Assembly: GCF_000330505.1 (NCBI RefSeq)
Contig: NW_004440146.1
Coordinates: 71,422 to 116,951, forward strand
Direction: 5' to 3'
Source of the DNA: Entamoeba invadens IP1
Taxonomy: Eukaryota > Evosea > Mastigamoebida > Endamoebidae
DNA: 45,530 nt
Below, in pieces: positions 1-11,714 of the stretch (the first letter of the stretch is position 1; every line of letters begins with the position of its first letter). A program made the translations under genes and the position numbers. Under the pieces are notes generated by a model, which worked only from the letters and a program-made list of their open reading frames with translations, had not been told where the DNA came from and searched no databases.

Positions 1-1850
1 AAAGAACATTTTCCGCATTCTAAACAAAATTTTCTGTAAATTGTGACTTTTTTGTTGCTTTGGGTTTATTTTTTTTCTGTGATTTTCATAATTTTCCTCT
101 CCGTCTTGGCGTGGTTTTTTATTCCACTTTTTGGAGAGGTTTGAACACATTTCAAATTCCAATTATCCGGTTATGAACTGAAGAGACATGATATCTCAAG
201 CTTGGTCGATATCATGTCTAAAAAGAGAGTATAAAACAACAGTTTTTATCGGATGATAATTCTTTTTATGCTTTTTCCCAAATATTTTCCAAGTTTTTAA
301 AGTCAAGCATTACCTTTATAATTTTAACTCAATTTTTTTCTTATAGCATAACCGAGCTTATGGTAAAACAACTGAATTAATTTATTTGAGAAATGTAAAC
401 GAAATCCCCTAATGATGGTTCTCAAACCTTAATAAAAATACTCTAATAATTAAAAATAGAATTTTGTCATCCCTTTTTTCTTTGTCAAGTGATTTTTCAG
501 CCTTCTGTATCACGGATCAAAGAAAAAAAATTTATAACTTGTCTTAAAATGCATTTTAAAATGAAAAGAAATATTTTTTATTTGTTTTTAAGCCAAAAAT
601 AAAGTAGTTTTAGTAAAATTAATAGTTATGTTTGTTTTTGCGATCTCCAAAACCTTTTTTTTACAGATGGGGATTTTTTGCCGCGGTCATTTTTAACGTT
701 AAAACGACAGTTAACAACAAAACTATAAAATATTAAAATGTATAGTATCCAAATAAATAGTTTAATAATATAATATTTATATTATATAAAATAAAACTAT
801 TAATTATAATTGATAATATTATAAAATATTAGAAATTGTTTAATAACGATGAAATAATAATTTAACTTATTAAAATATAATTTGTTATTAACTATACTTT
901 TCTTAAAATATAATTTAATAAAATCAACCAGAACAAAGCTACTGTTCGATTAGTTGTTAAAATTGATTTATTGTTGCTTTTCATCACTTTAAAACATCAA
1001 ATAGTGGTTAAATATACCGAATTAATATAGAATGTCATAAAATGGACAATAACAAAACATTGAATCATGATACCCGGTGTTGTTGATAAATTTAGTTTGT
1101 TTTATAAAAGTGCAATACTTTGATAGAACATAAGAGTTATTATTCGCAGAAAAACATATGAAACGATTCTGTTCATCATTGATGCATAAACAGAGTGTTT
1201 GAAACAAAACAATTTCAATTATCTTCATTCTATTGTTTAATCTTTTTGTTTGTTTCATCAAAGCTATTATTGAATCATATATTACTATATTTATGATTAT
1301 TTTGTTTAATTGAAAACTGTCATTCAGTTTATTTGTTGTTGTGTTTTAATATAGATCATAATTAAATTATTTTAAATTAACAATTATATAATAATTATTG
1401 ATTTTATATATAAAATGTTAAAGAATATTATATAAAAGTACTATAAAAACAAGTCAGTGAAAAAATCTGGCTTGTTTTAAATTATAATATTTATTGTTAT
1501 ATGTCAAAAACATTTAAATATTTCAGAAACAAAATGAAAAAAAAAATAAAAATGTTTTTAAACTGTTGTTCGAAATTACTACAATTCACCTCGATAAAAC
1601 GGATGTTTTGAATACGAAAACGTAGTTTCGTAGTTACAGAAAAGTTCTTTAAATGTTTTGCAAAAGCGGAGCTTCGAGACAGTGAATTCTTCGCAACGAC
1701 ATACAGTTGGTAAGATGTGACATATGTGGGGTTTGTTGAGCCACAACATGATTCCGTTATGTTGTTTTGTGTGTGTATTACTACTACACACAAATTAAAC
1801 AAACAACTATACTAATTAAGGACCAAACAGTCAAACAGTGAATTAGATAA
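1..1850. other. AT-rich intergenic DNA
   Basis: No convincing gene. The short open frames near 1022-1261 and 1497-1802 lack recognisable domains and overlap each other. The stretch 1570-1790 is less AT-rich than its surroundings and may be a decayed coding remnant, but I could not assign it. A 12-bp hairpin at 184-219 is listed separately. Confidence 0.5.
184..219. repeat. 12-bp stem hairpin
   Basis: AGACATGATATC (184-195) is the exact reverse complement of GATATCATGTCT (208-219). The 12-nt loop itself contains CAAGCTTG. No gene lies beside it, so its role is unknown. Confidence 0.6.
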
Positions 1851-2501
1851 TTGGTGAATTTCTTGTTGTATCGAGATTGGAAGAATATTATTAAGCCAGA
1901 CTATTCGATTTGGGAGGAAGGCATCGACGCGTGGACTTCCTTAAGTATCCCACCACAATACTACGGATTCACACAAATTCAAGGCCACCACAGATTGTTG
2001 GCGGCTGCTATGATGGTAGAGAAGTCTTACAAATATACTAAAAGAGCCGAATTACTGAGAAAGAGACGCAGGACCTATCAACTTCATTTGAGAAATTGTT
2101 CTGGAATGAAGAGAAAGGATACTTCGTCCAAGTCATTTGGCAGGACAACAAAAGCAGAAAGTGATCGTCGACACATTGACTGCAACTATGGCGTTCAGTG
2201 ACATTGTAACTGATCAAATAAAGATAAAAAACACTTTTATAACATCAGAAAGTTCAACACCGAACTTGAACACGGCCTTGCAAGATATCCACAAGACTCA
2301 TACTTTTATTTTTCAAAGTGGAATATTGGAAGAAAAGAAACTGGTGAAGCAAGCCCACTATGGGGAGAAGCTGTAGACCGAATCACTGGCGACCCGATTA
2401 TGCCGTCAATACCTGATGTATATAAACACGCAGGTGTGCATGTCATGACAGCGCTTCAGAATCAACAACTCTTCCCACTCTTTAATTATAAGAAGTGGTA
2501 A
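1851..2501 (+). pseudogene. Glycoside hydrolase-like pseudogene (GH15-like)
   Basis: A decayed C-terminal part of an (alpha/alpha)6-barrel-type glycosidase. The reading starts at PDYSIWEEG (about 1893), which resembles the IWEE catalytic-acid region of glucoamylase-like GH15 enzymes, followed by QYYGFTQIQGHHRLLAAAMM. The frame then shifts to KLFWNEEKGYFVQVIWQDN (about 2090-2150), shifts again to KVIVDTLTATMAFSDIVTDQ, and a third time to KFNTELEHGLARYPQDSYFY (from 2250). It runs to LFPLFNYKKW and a TAA at 2499-2501. At least three frameshifts are needed, and there is no N-terminal half or ATG. The family call rests on motif resemblance only; another family of the same fold is possible. It lies upstream of a BspA remnant. 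Confidence 0.5.
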
Positions 2502-2599
2502 TTTGGTAGTTTCGTAATTATTGTTATACTATAACATGTGTGTTGATATAACATAATAATAGTATTGGTAAAGTAAACCAACTAATACAATATGGGAGG

Positions 2600-3005
2600 A
2601 GTCAACTGATACTCAATGACGATCATTGAAAATACTTTGCAAGTGTCAAAGATTTCAAAGTTTTTATGATGATGGTCATTCGAAAATTCAATTTGTTGAG
2701 TGAAATGTACCAGTTTAATCGAGTACCTTTGACATCACTAAAGGAAAACAAGTTGTTCCCAAACACCAAGACTTACCATCTTTATTCAAAGAGTGATTTT
2801 GACACAAACTTTCCAAAAAGGTCATTTTTGATTTAATGAGTCACGAAGACGCATTGGTCTTCCACAGAACTAGAGTGCACAAATGTTGTGTTTAGTCGAG
2901 AAGATGTTAAACTTTTTAATGGTGAAATAACAACAAAAGAGGTGCGATCGTTGTCATCATCATGTTTCAATCCATCAACTGAACAACTACAATCTGTTTT
3001 TTAAT
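2600..3005 (+). pseudogene. BspA-type LRR protein remnant
   Basis: Reading across frames gives LSEMYQFNRVPLTSLK, then LFPNTKTYHLYSKSDFDTNF (about 2650-2820). This matches the order of the N-terminal block seen in the intact BspA-like genes of this window (EKFHxNPIxL ... FAKVETLNIYNETDDDF). After stops and a shift comes VRSLSSSCFNPSTEQLQSVF (about 2945-3002), which resembles a single leucine-rich repeat with its SxxCF core. There are several stops and no usable start. I infer a short, truncated relative of the genes at 15173 and 23757. Confidence 0.5.
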
Positions 3006-3597
3006 GTTATCTCATATTTTTTGGATCATAAAAATTGGATTATTTCGGGAAGCCGTGCCAAAATCCATCTTAATTGTTTCGGTTTTTTTCACATTTTGCC
3101 TAATGCCCGATGTTTAGACACAAATAAAGCTGTTTTTTGTCCACCAGATAACGTTTGAGACTAGATAACGTTAAAAGACTGACTCTATAAACATTAAAAT
3201 ATTATATTATTAAGTTTTTAAAAATAAACATATTATTTTAATAGTATTTATACTATTTTTTCTTGTAAGTTGATATAATAAATTAACATATTATTGTTAT
3301 AGTTTATTTTGTTAAAACCTAACTGTTAAAATATTGGAACTTTTTAATTCAAAATTTTAATGATTACTCCCAGATGTTTGTTCTATTATCTATTTATCAT
3401 AACATTTATAATTGATGTAATTTACAATTCCATTGCTATCATTGTTGTAATTACTATTGTTAATAGACCAATTGGTGATTATCATTATATATTATATATC
3501 AATTTGATTTTTATTTCAATAAAAACATTGTGTTATTCACTGTATAACATATTCATCAGATAAAATAAGTTAAAATTAACAATTAAATAAATACTTG
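3006..3597. other. AT-rich intergenic DNA
   Basis: No supported feature. The 67-codon hydrophobic frame at 3360-3563 is what very AT-rich DNA often gives by chance, and I do not call it a gene. Confidence 0.4.
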
Positions 3598-3822
3598 TCA
3601 CTCTAATGACTCATTAACTTTATGTACAGTCTCTGAATCATTTGCTTTGTCTTTGACTATTGCATTGTCTAATGATAGTATTTGTCGTCTTTGAGTAGCT
3701 TGTCCTGTTTTGAGTATTATCTTATTTCTTTGATCATTACATTTCTTCTTTGAATGTGTTGTCATGTCTTTCATTATCGCCTTATGTCTTTGAACATTAC
3801 ACTCTTGGTGATATCATTGTAT
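3598..3822 (-). pseudogene. Open frame fragment, Lys/Gln-rich, unknown
   Basis: The minus strand holds about 72 codons without a stop but also without a suitable ATG start. It reads HQECNVQRHKAIMKDM, continues through SKKKCNDQRNKIILKTGQ and TQRRQILSLDNAIVKDKAND, and ends VHKVNESLE before a TGA at 3598-3600. The composition is hydrophilic and protein-like, unlike the Phe/Ile/Asn-rich chance frames around it. I do not recognise the family. It may be an exon or the relic of a longer gene. Confidence 0.3.
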
Positions 3823-5546
3823 TATCATTATGAATTGATCTAGTCAAGTGTTATGGATATTGTAATTGAAATTGTATTGTACTTAATTATGGTTATTGTT
3901 ACTTTTATGGTTAATAATATAATAATAATAATTAAATAAGTTATCATTTGAACTATAAGTTTATATTTAGGTTTTTTTAAATATAAATCATGTACTAAAC
4001 AATTTAATTAATTATTAATACATTATTTCGATTTGTATTGTTTAAAAGTATAGTATTTATATTATATGTTATATAGTATTTTTTATAATTAACAAACATT
4101 TTTTACCTTTTGGGTTTGATTATAATTATTTAATATAGTTTTTAGAACAAATATTTACATAATAACGTTAAATATAAAAATGAAAATAACCCTTTTCAAT
4201 TGTTTTTAGTTTTTAATAGCAGTTTTAATTATTAGTTATTGGCTTTTTGCTATATTTAAAAAAGAATAGGTTTATTTTATTATTTATTATATATAAAAAT
4301 ACAATTATTTAATAGATTATTATTATTTTATTATTTGTTGTTTGTAAATATCGGTTTGGTGTGTAAAAGGGTGCTGCATTTGTCACATTTTTGTGTTAAT
4401 AAAAGCAAACACAGCAGTTATAAAATATAAACCGATATTTAAAATTACTCTAGAATTACATTAACATAGATTTACTACAACTCTTTGAGCCTGAGGATCC
4501 TTATAAATATTAATCAATAATAAAATTCATGCCACGCGTCTTGGCATTTAGATATATTATGATAAAATATAGTTTAAAATGATTTTAAAATGTCGAACTT
4601 TTTAATCCAGAATTTTAGGAAAATTCAAATCTTCGCTTTTCTTGCGATTTAATTAAATTATAATAAAATATAGATTAAATGGTGTCCCCCCTAAATCCGC
4701 ATAATTTATGTACTACTATATTAACTCTTCTATTTTATCAATTTTTTAAAGTTGTGTTGCTTTTACTAGTCAAACAAGCATAAATTATAAAAAAGCTTTC
4801 ATTATTTTTGAGACACACAAAAGTGTAAATTTGCGAGAATAAACCTATTTGTAAAAATTGAGTATTAAAAACACAATCAAACTTGGGCATGATTTAAAGG
4901 TTTTATCCATAAATATATGACTTGTTGTTTTGAATATGTTAAGATTGTTTTTATTACCAAATAATATCATTTCATCGTTTTTTTAGATAGAAAAATAGAT
5001 AAAAATAGAAATAAAAATAAAATAGAAACAACACATTTTTTCTATTTCATTGAATACAATAGACTCAATTGTTTGTTCATTCTTCGTTTCTTTAGCCCTT
5101 CTAACTTCTTTTCCACAAGTTGACAATCTTAAAAACAACCTTTAACACAGTTTTCAGAAACTATCCGTCCTGTACTTTTCATGGTATTTTCTTTACTTTT
5201 CAATGCCATCTTTATTTTGTATCTACACAAATCATTGTAATAATCATTGGATTCGTGTAGATGTGAACAATTTTTGGTTTTTCCAATAAATTCAAAAGAA
5301 GTCATTCCCTTATTTTCACAAAATACTTCAATTCTTTTGGAACAGCATTTGTATGTTCATTTGAATACTTTTCTGTTTTTATCTATTGGAGAAAATTAAA
5401 ATTTTTCAACGTAAGGAAGTTTGTTTCCTTTATGTGAAACAAAAGTTGTAAAATGTGGTTTGTGATCACTATAATTAGCCGTTTAAATTTTGTTTAAAAA
5501 TAATTGTGTTAAGTTTTTTTAAATACAATTTGAATTTTTATGTAAA
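3823..5546. other. AT-rich intergenic DNA downstream of the receptor gene
   Basis: No gene seen. A foldback at 4346-4440 is listed separately. A kinase domain, expected downstream of a cysteine-rich receptor exodomain on the minus strand, was looked for here and not found. Confidence 0.4.
4346..4440. repeat. 95-bp foldback with 12-bp ends
   Basis: AAATATCGGTTT (4346-4357) is the exact reverse complement of AAACCGATATTT (4429-4440). The 71-nt centre is less AT-rich than the surroundings and contains CTGC and GCAG tracts that could extend the pairing. It could be a small foldback transposon or a structured transcript; no clear target duplication is visible. Confidence 0.5.
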
Positions 5547-5618
5547 TTATGTTGAACTTTTTTGTAAAAAGAAGGGGGGTTGTCTAAGGGCGAGTTTCCA
5601 AAGGCGAGTTGTACGGTA

Positions 5619-5651
5619 ATCATTCACCTTTAATAAGAGAAGGTGAATGAT
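5619..5651. repeat. 12-bp hairpin inside the aberrant C-terminus
   Basis: ATCATTCACCTT (5619-5630) and AAGGTGAATGAT (5640-5651) form a perfect stem with a 9-nt loop. It sits exactly where the cysteine-rich frame turns into non-homologous sequence, so it may mark the end of an inserted or rearranged piece. Confidence 0.55.
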
Positions 5652-7939
5652 ATTTTTTTGTTCAAAATATACCATTTGACAACTTACACAACGATCATTA
5701 TCAAAATTCATAATAATACAATTACCAATTGAATAATTTTGTTGAGCACGTGTTTGTTGTTCGTAATTGTAAAACGTGTTATCTTGACATAAATTACATT
5801 TACCGTTTAATGTAGTTACTTTACAATTATTTGTATTATTCTCACATATTTCATTTTCCGAAATTGAAAGAAAAACGTCATTACAACCAGTACAATACGT
5901 CCCTTTACTGTTTGTGCAATTGGTTTCATCGATTTGAAGACACTTTCCATCTGAAACAATGACACCTCCTTCACAGAAAATACAATTATCTTTTGTACAA
6001 AATTTACACAAATTTCCATGAAAATCAGAACATAAATTGCACTTATTATTATCAAGAAAGTACGATGGAAGACAAACAATTGCTTCTTTCATATTTGTTA
6101 AAAGAATTCCAATCGGCATTACACACTCCCCATTAACATCAAAAACACGATTTGGCTCACAAATAATACACACACTATTTCGACAAAAAACACAACCTTC
6201 TTTACATGGCAAACAAGTTTGATTTTCGTTTGAATAATGTTTAGAACATTTCCAAATTCTACTTTTATAATCGACAATCTCTTTAGCAACTTCAACACAA
6301 ATACCATTTTTTACTTCATACATTTCTTGATATAAAATGCATTGGTCATCAATACATCTAAGACAATAAGTTGAACATAAAATACATTTTTCTTTAAATG
6401 CTTGGTAAGACAATTTACATGTTTCGCAATATCTTGTTGGAATATTACCATCAGTAATACAATTGACGTCAAAAGGAAGACACGATTTGTTTTGTAAAAT
6501 ACTAAACGGTTTACATAAAATACATTCTTTAATTCCGGTTTCTGAAATAAAAAACGAATTGCACAATGATAATAAATTTGATTTAACATAAATCTTATTG
6601 AACTGTGCATCGTACTTATGTAACTCGAACCCCATTTTGTTTCCCAACAAAAGTTTGTTGTTATTTCCTTTAATTGTAATAGTGTTACTATATAACGAGG
6701 TATCATCAATATACAAAATGTTATCAATGGGATCATCAAAGTTTGATTCACCTTTAATAGGAGAAGTCATCTGCACAATTTCTTTTTGTTGAACAATCGT
6801 TCCATTGCATTGATAATTATAAATAAACATTTTAGTTTGAACCAGTTGGGTTACCAAATTATTATTTAAAGGGCAATGAAGAACGTTTTTGTGGCTCGAA
6901 AATAATGAAAAATCACTTTGATCCAATTCGCATATTATTTCTGTTGCAAGTGGATAGTGTTTAAAACATATTCTATACAATTTTGATCCTTTTAAGATTT
7001 TCGAATAATGTTAAATCAAATGCAACAATTGACGACAACACTTTGTTGCAGAAAAACATTGTTGAAATCGGTTGGTCAACACTCAATGTTATTTTACTGT
7101 TTAAAGGCCTTACATTTCCACCCTTTAACACCAAGATTGTTCCATTGGTGTTTAATCGATTAAAGACATTTCGATAAATAATTTCTACAATTATTAAAAC
7201 ACCATGATTTTCAACTATATATCTGGTATTTAAATAAACATTCAATATTTCACATTTTATTGTTGTTTCAATTTTAATTGTTAAATTGACACTACAAAAA
7301 GAAAACTCGACTTGTGTTGATATATAATTTGGATTAGCTGTAATACTTCCACCATTTGAATATATCAAACTTTCCCATATATCTCTTTCAAATCGTGGTA
7401 TATAAGTATAATTGTTGATGTTAAGTTTGAGTTGAATTGAATTGGTGTCGTCAAGACAATTATTAGCATTTTGGTTCAAAAAGGTAAATTCAGTTGACGA
7501 ACTCGTTGTTCGATAATCACAAACACACATATCAATATCACAATCTTTTGTAAATACTCTTTCAACACAAATTTCCAATTGTTCAGATATCAGCAGACCG
7601 TTGTGAACAACAAACAATATTTTGCTTTTAAACTCTGGTTTCAAATTAACTTGATTTATTTCAACATTTGAGTCAAACCATCAACCCACATTTAATATAG
7701 AAATTGTCAAATTGTTTATTTTGGTATTTACAAAAATACTAAAAGAACTTTTCATATCAAATTTTTCTAATTTTAAAACGTGATTATTTGAACCTGTTAT
7801 CCACATCATCGGATTATTAGAATAAATTGTGTACCATTCATATATATCCAAATTCCATGACGTATAGTTCGAAAGATTCAAATTAAACATCGAAGAATTG
7901 TAAACACAATCAGAAAAATTAAAAATAGTACTATTACTA

Positions 7940-8156
7940 CAGTTGGGCCATTAAACCTTAGCCCAGGAAATTAACCTTAGCCCAAAGAAAAACTAATTTT
8001 TTTCTATTGTTATATTAAAATAATAAACTATACCTAAATAAAAGTCAATTTTCTAAAATATTTGTTTTTAGTAAAAACCAGTGTTTTTAAAGAAAAATAT
8101 TGTAATTTCTTTGGGATAAAGTACATTTTCTGGGCTAAGGTTCATTTTCCCTACTG
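7940..8156. mobile_element. 217-bp MITE, TA-flanked, Tc1/mariner type
   Basis: The left end CAGTTGGGCC... and the right end, read inward as CAGTAGGG..., share the inner blocks AACCTTAGCCCAG and CCCAAAGAAA. TA lies directly outside both ends (7938-7939 and 8157-8158). Terminal CAG and a TA target fit non-autonomous Tc1/mariner or pogo-type elements. It interrupts the cysteine-rich receptor gene: joining the flanks at one TA gives an open frame through IPIISNSTIFNF. No internal coding was seen. Confidence 0.8.
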
Positions 8157-8447
8157 TAATTATTGGTATGTTATTTAAAATAATACATTCACAGTTTGTT
8201 TTTTAAAATGCAGTTTAGAAAATGCATATTGCCCATAATGATTTTGATTGCACAAAACAACAATTTGTAATCCACTTCCATCTATTATTATTATTGTAGA
8301 ATTCACTACACTTGTAAAGGCGTATAAATATTCATTCATATTTCGAATCAAAGCTGGGTCTTTAAATTGTAACGTTAATGTTAGTGGTACAATTCCATCA
8401 ATAAAAAGAAAAGTTGTTTTAAATAATAATGGATAAAATTAACTTGT

Positions 8448-9193
8448 TGTAAAATCAAAAAAAAACTTTAAATTTTATAATAATGATTATATGTTTAAAA
8501 TAAAATATTTATTTCATTGATGTTTGAATTAATGTTAATAATAATTTAAATTTATTAATTGGAATAAAACAATAAAGACTAGATTATATAAATAAAAGTT
8601 GAAAATTGTTAAACTTTTGTTTACATTAAGATAAATGTAAATAATAAACAAAATAATAAAACAAATAAATAGTTTTCTATTTAATTTAATTTGAACAATT
8701 AGTTTGGATGTTTATTTGAAAGAAATTTAGTTCAATTATACAACATTGTATACATTTTCAAGCTGTAGTTATCAGTTATTTTTTTGAAAATGATAAACAA
8801 TGAATTTAACTAACACTGTTTTTAAAAAGAATTCAATAAATATGTGTCAAAGTGGTTTTTTGTTTATCTCGTTTAAAACAATTCAAATGTTTGTAACACA
8901 AACACGTATGTTTTATAAAAAAATGTTAAACATAATTAATACAATAAAACCTCTCATTAGTAGATTAAATGGGAAAATATTACTGTTCAATTGTAGTTAT
9001 GAAATTATTTTTTACCTTCTTTTCCATTAATAAATGTTTTTAATTTGATTGGTTGAAAAGTCTATTGATAAGGGGATTCTCTTAATCGGGACACTAATAA
9101 GTGTTTTAACTGTGGTCAATAATTGGACTATTTTTTTGTTTTTTAAAATATAAATTCAATTTAAATAAATAATAACAAAAAATAAACAAAAAA
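8448..9193. other. AT-rich intergenic DNA
   Basis: A 76-codon frame at 8800-9030 (+) has no recognisable motif and a composition typical of chance frames. Nothing else is supported. Confidence 0.4.
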
Positions 9194-9264
9194 TGCACTA
9201 ACCGGGACTCGAACCCGGATCTCCACCTTGGGAGGGTGAAATTCTGCCCTTAGACCATTAGTGC
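9194..9264 (-). tRNA. tRNA-Gly (anticodon CCC)
   Basis: The reverse strand folds as a 71-nt tRNA including the discriminator A. The acceptor GCACTAA pairs with TTAGTGC, the anticodon loop is CTCCCAA (CCC), the T-loop is TTCGAGT and the stem around it is CCGGG/CCCGG. The anticodon stem TCACC/GGTGG has one G-U pair. It is nearly the same as the two tRNA-Gly(TCC) genes at 18688 and 31212 outside the acceptor and anticodon. It stands alone, not in a tandem array. Confidence 0.93.
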
Positions 9265-9960
9265 TTTACATTTTTAAAAACTAAATTTATAGTTTAATAT
9301 TTTTGAAATTAACATTGTTCGAATTTTATTGTTTTTATTATAGAATAATAGTATTTGAAATAAAAGATACTTTTTGAAAAAAAACAAAATAAACTGTTTT
9401 GTGAATAAAATACAGTCAAAAGCGTCTATTTGTCGTAAAAGAATAAATTTTGATGAATTTTTTTTAATAATGAAATTTATGTTTTATAAAAAATAGTTTT
9501 CGATTCAACCAAAATTACAGATTCGAAAACATAACATTTAATTGTCGTACACCAAAATGATTGGCCAGTTGTGCGACAATTAAGCAAGTTTAAAATTTAA
9601 GATAATACAAAAGTCTATAATAAAAGCATAATCAAATTTTAAATATCAAAAAGACAATTTGCTTGTATTTTTTATTTTAACAATATTTTATTATATTAAA
9701 ATATATTATATAATCAAAACTCTAAAAATCAAAACAAGAAACCACATTTAAAGCACTAATAAATATTGTTAAACACATCAAAACATTGAATGTTTGTTAT
9801 CTTACAGAATAAATGTTGAAACAATCACTTAGTATGATTTTTTGATACTGGATGCCGATTCAAGTGATAAGTCAACATACATCATATGACATTAACCTTG
9901 TAAATCTCCCATAAAATCGAGCCTGCCTCGAAAATATATATACTGACCAGATAACAAAAA

Positions 9961-10025
9961 TATACACTTTCAAAATGTCATGCAGTATTATTACATAATA
10001 CTGCATGACATTTTGAAAGTTTATA
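9961..10025. repeat. 26-bp perfect hairpin with 3-nt loop
   Basis: The left arm (9966-9991) starts ACTTTCAAAATGTCATGC. It is exactly complementary to the right arm (9995-10020), with only TAC between them. After one mismatch, four more A/T pairs extend the stem to 9961-10025. Such a long, near loopless palindrome is unlikely by chance. It could be a foldback element or the source of a structured small RNA. No promoter or neighbouring gene was seen. Confidence 0.85.
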
Positions 10026-11090
10026 CATGACCACAATTCTAAATTTCATTGTTTCGATTAACAATATTAGGATGTTTCTATAACAAAGTGGAAAATAAAG
10101 ATACAATTAAGCTCCAAAATCAATATAGCAGATCACAATACAATTAATGTGTTGAACCAACGTGTGTAAATGGATTTAATAACTGGACTAACTTATCTTT
10201 CGAAAAAACAAAACAGAAAAAAACAGAGATGGGAAGAAAAGAAAAAACACAAAACTATAATCGATTCCATATAAGTGTTATTATATTTTATCGTTTATAA
10301 ATTATAAATATATAATAAAAACTTTTAAATAAATTATTTTAAAATTTTTGAATTGTTTTTTATTTTTTTCCAAAAACAAATTTTTTATATTTGATTTTGT
10401 TTCTTCTATTATCAAAACTACTAATTATTAAAACCAAATAACACTCTTGTGCAACAAATTCCATCAATAGTAGAGTGAAAAGTTTTTTATTGTTAAATTC
10501 GAACAAAATAAATATAACTGAGACGTGTATTTAATATTTCATTTTACAAACAGGATATATATTAAATAATTTTATAAAACAATTCTAATGAAACAAAATA
10601 TTAAATTTACAAGTCTATTGCAGCACTTATATTTTTGTTTACAAATAATTAATTTTTACTGCCAAGTTTTGTTACTACTTTTTGATGATATTAACTTCGG
10701 TTTTAAAAACACTCAATTCGATAATAATATACATACACGGTGTTTAGTACTACCGCATTGTTTGTGATTCGTTAATTTACAGTATTTTCGATTGGGTATG
10801 TTTTACTCCCACCATTTTTGTAAATGATACTTTTTGTGACTGTGAATGCACTTTAAATACATGAAATATTTGTCAAAAAATACGACATTTTACATACTGG
10901 TATAAAAAAGTGTTTTATTTTCAATTGTACTATTTAAAAGTTAATTGTTATGCTTGCCATTTAAACAACTTTGTTTATTCTGTTAACAGCAAAACGATAT
11001 TAAAAGTAGTTTTAATGAATACAAATGGTCTTGTTAAAATATGTTTGTTTTTGCCATGATAATTATGTTTAATACTTTCAACTGTCTTTT

Positions 11091-11125
11091 CGTAACATTA
11101 TAGTATATATGCTCTATATGTTACG
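11091..11125. repeat. Imperfect hairpin
   Basis: CGTAACATTATAG pairs with CTATATGTTACG, with one bulged T and a loop of about 10 nt. It lies in intergenic DNA about 330 bp beyond the 3' end of the minus-strand 31-codon gene. Function unknown. Confidence 0.5.
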
Positions 11126-11458
11126 GAGTAATAAATATAATAATGATACTTATTATAGGATCATATTTTAATATAAAAACACGAGTCTGTTTAATAAACC
11201 ATTTTTGTTTTCATTTGTCGGTCTTGCATTTTTGTGTTTGTAGCTAATGAAAATATCTTGATGGATATCTTTGAATAAATAGAATATAAAAATTACACTC
11301 CCTTTATAATACGAATAATCTTAATATCACCAAAAATGTACTCATTTAAAAATAATTGCATTTTATTTATTGATAAACATTTTTACAATTTCAACTTTTA
11401 ATGAAATGAAAATTCTAAAACAATAAGTCACAAAGACTGAATTAATTCACAAATGGAT

Positions 11459-11554
11459 TTATTTCTTCTCCTCCTTCTTTTCAGTGGCAGCAGCCTTTGG
11501 TGCGGCTTCCTTTGGTGCAGCAGCAGCTCCCTTTTTTCCTCCCTTCTTTGGCAT
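11459..11554 (-). CDS. 31-aa Lys/Ala-rich basic peptide, copy 1
   Basis: An ATG at 11554-11552 opens a 31-codon frame ending TAA at 11461-11459. The product starts MPKKGGKKGAAAAPKE, continues AAPKAAATEKK and ends EEKK. It is highly basic at the start, alanine-rich in the middle and Lys/Glu-rich at the end, with no hydrophobic segment. Codons are GC-rich compared with the surrounding DNA. A second copy on the opposite strand (11980-12075) differs by one silent change over the 91 visible bases, and the flanks diverge right after the stop. That argues for a real, constrained small gene. The tail resembles unstructured basic extensions of ribosomal or chromatin proteins, but I do not recognise the family. 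It could also be a terminal exon. Confidence 0.65.
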   Translation of the reverse strand: MPKKGGKKGAAAAPKEAAPKAAATEKKEEKK

Positions 11555-11662
11555 GTGTATTTAACGAGTGATTACAAAGATGCATTCTTCCCTTTTATAG
11601 AAGTAATCATTATTGTGGAGGTACAACAGCTTGTATTTTGTCCAATATTCGGGAATATCAAA

Positions 11663-11714
11663 TGCCACATCACCGTGTTATTTTTGGTGTGCTATTTATA
11701 ACAATGATGTGGCA
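11663..11714. repeat. Inverted repeat upstream of the 31-aa gene
   Basis: TGCCACATCA (11663-11672) and TGATGTGGCA (11705-11714) form a 10-bp stem about 110 bp upstream of the minus-strand start. It could be a regulatory palindrome of the divergent pair; this is inference from position only. Confidence 0.45.

Larger units (their letters stand above)
5547..8447 (-). pseudogene. Cysteine-rich receptor-like gene, broken
   Basis: One minus-strand coding region reads from about 8447 down to 5547. The upstream part (from about 8420) carries beta-rich ectodomain sequence such as DPALIRNMNEYLYAF. It continues after the MITE as FNFSDCVYNSSMFNLNLSNY. An in-frame TGA lies at 7681-7683. A one-base shift in an A-run near 6977 joins FENLKRIK to the 477-codon frame 5547-6980. 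That frame holds many CXXC motifs: CILCKPF, CETCKLSY, CLRC, CLPCKEGC, CIICEP, CNLCSD, CIFCEGG, CTGC, CNLCQD. This pattern matches ectodomains of Entamoeba transmembrane kinases. The last 35 residues are unlike the rest and contain no membrane segment or kinase, so the C-terminus is lost or replaced. Lesions: one shift near 8180, the MITE, one nonsense codon and one shift. Confidence 0.7.
9265..11458. other. AT-rich intergenic DNA with hairpins
   Basis: About 2.2 kb without a supported gene. Two inverted repeats, at 9961-10025 and 11091-11125, stand out and are listed separately. Confidence 0.45.

Noticed and set aside
3360..3563. Small hydrophobic protein of 67 codons
   Set aside because: Composition is what very AT-rich DNA gives by chance; no start context, no conserved pattern.
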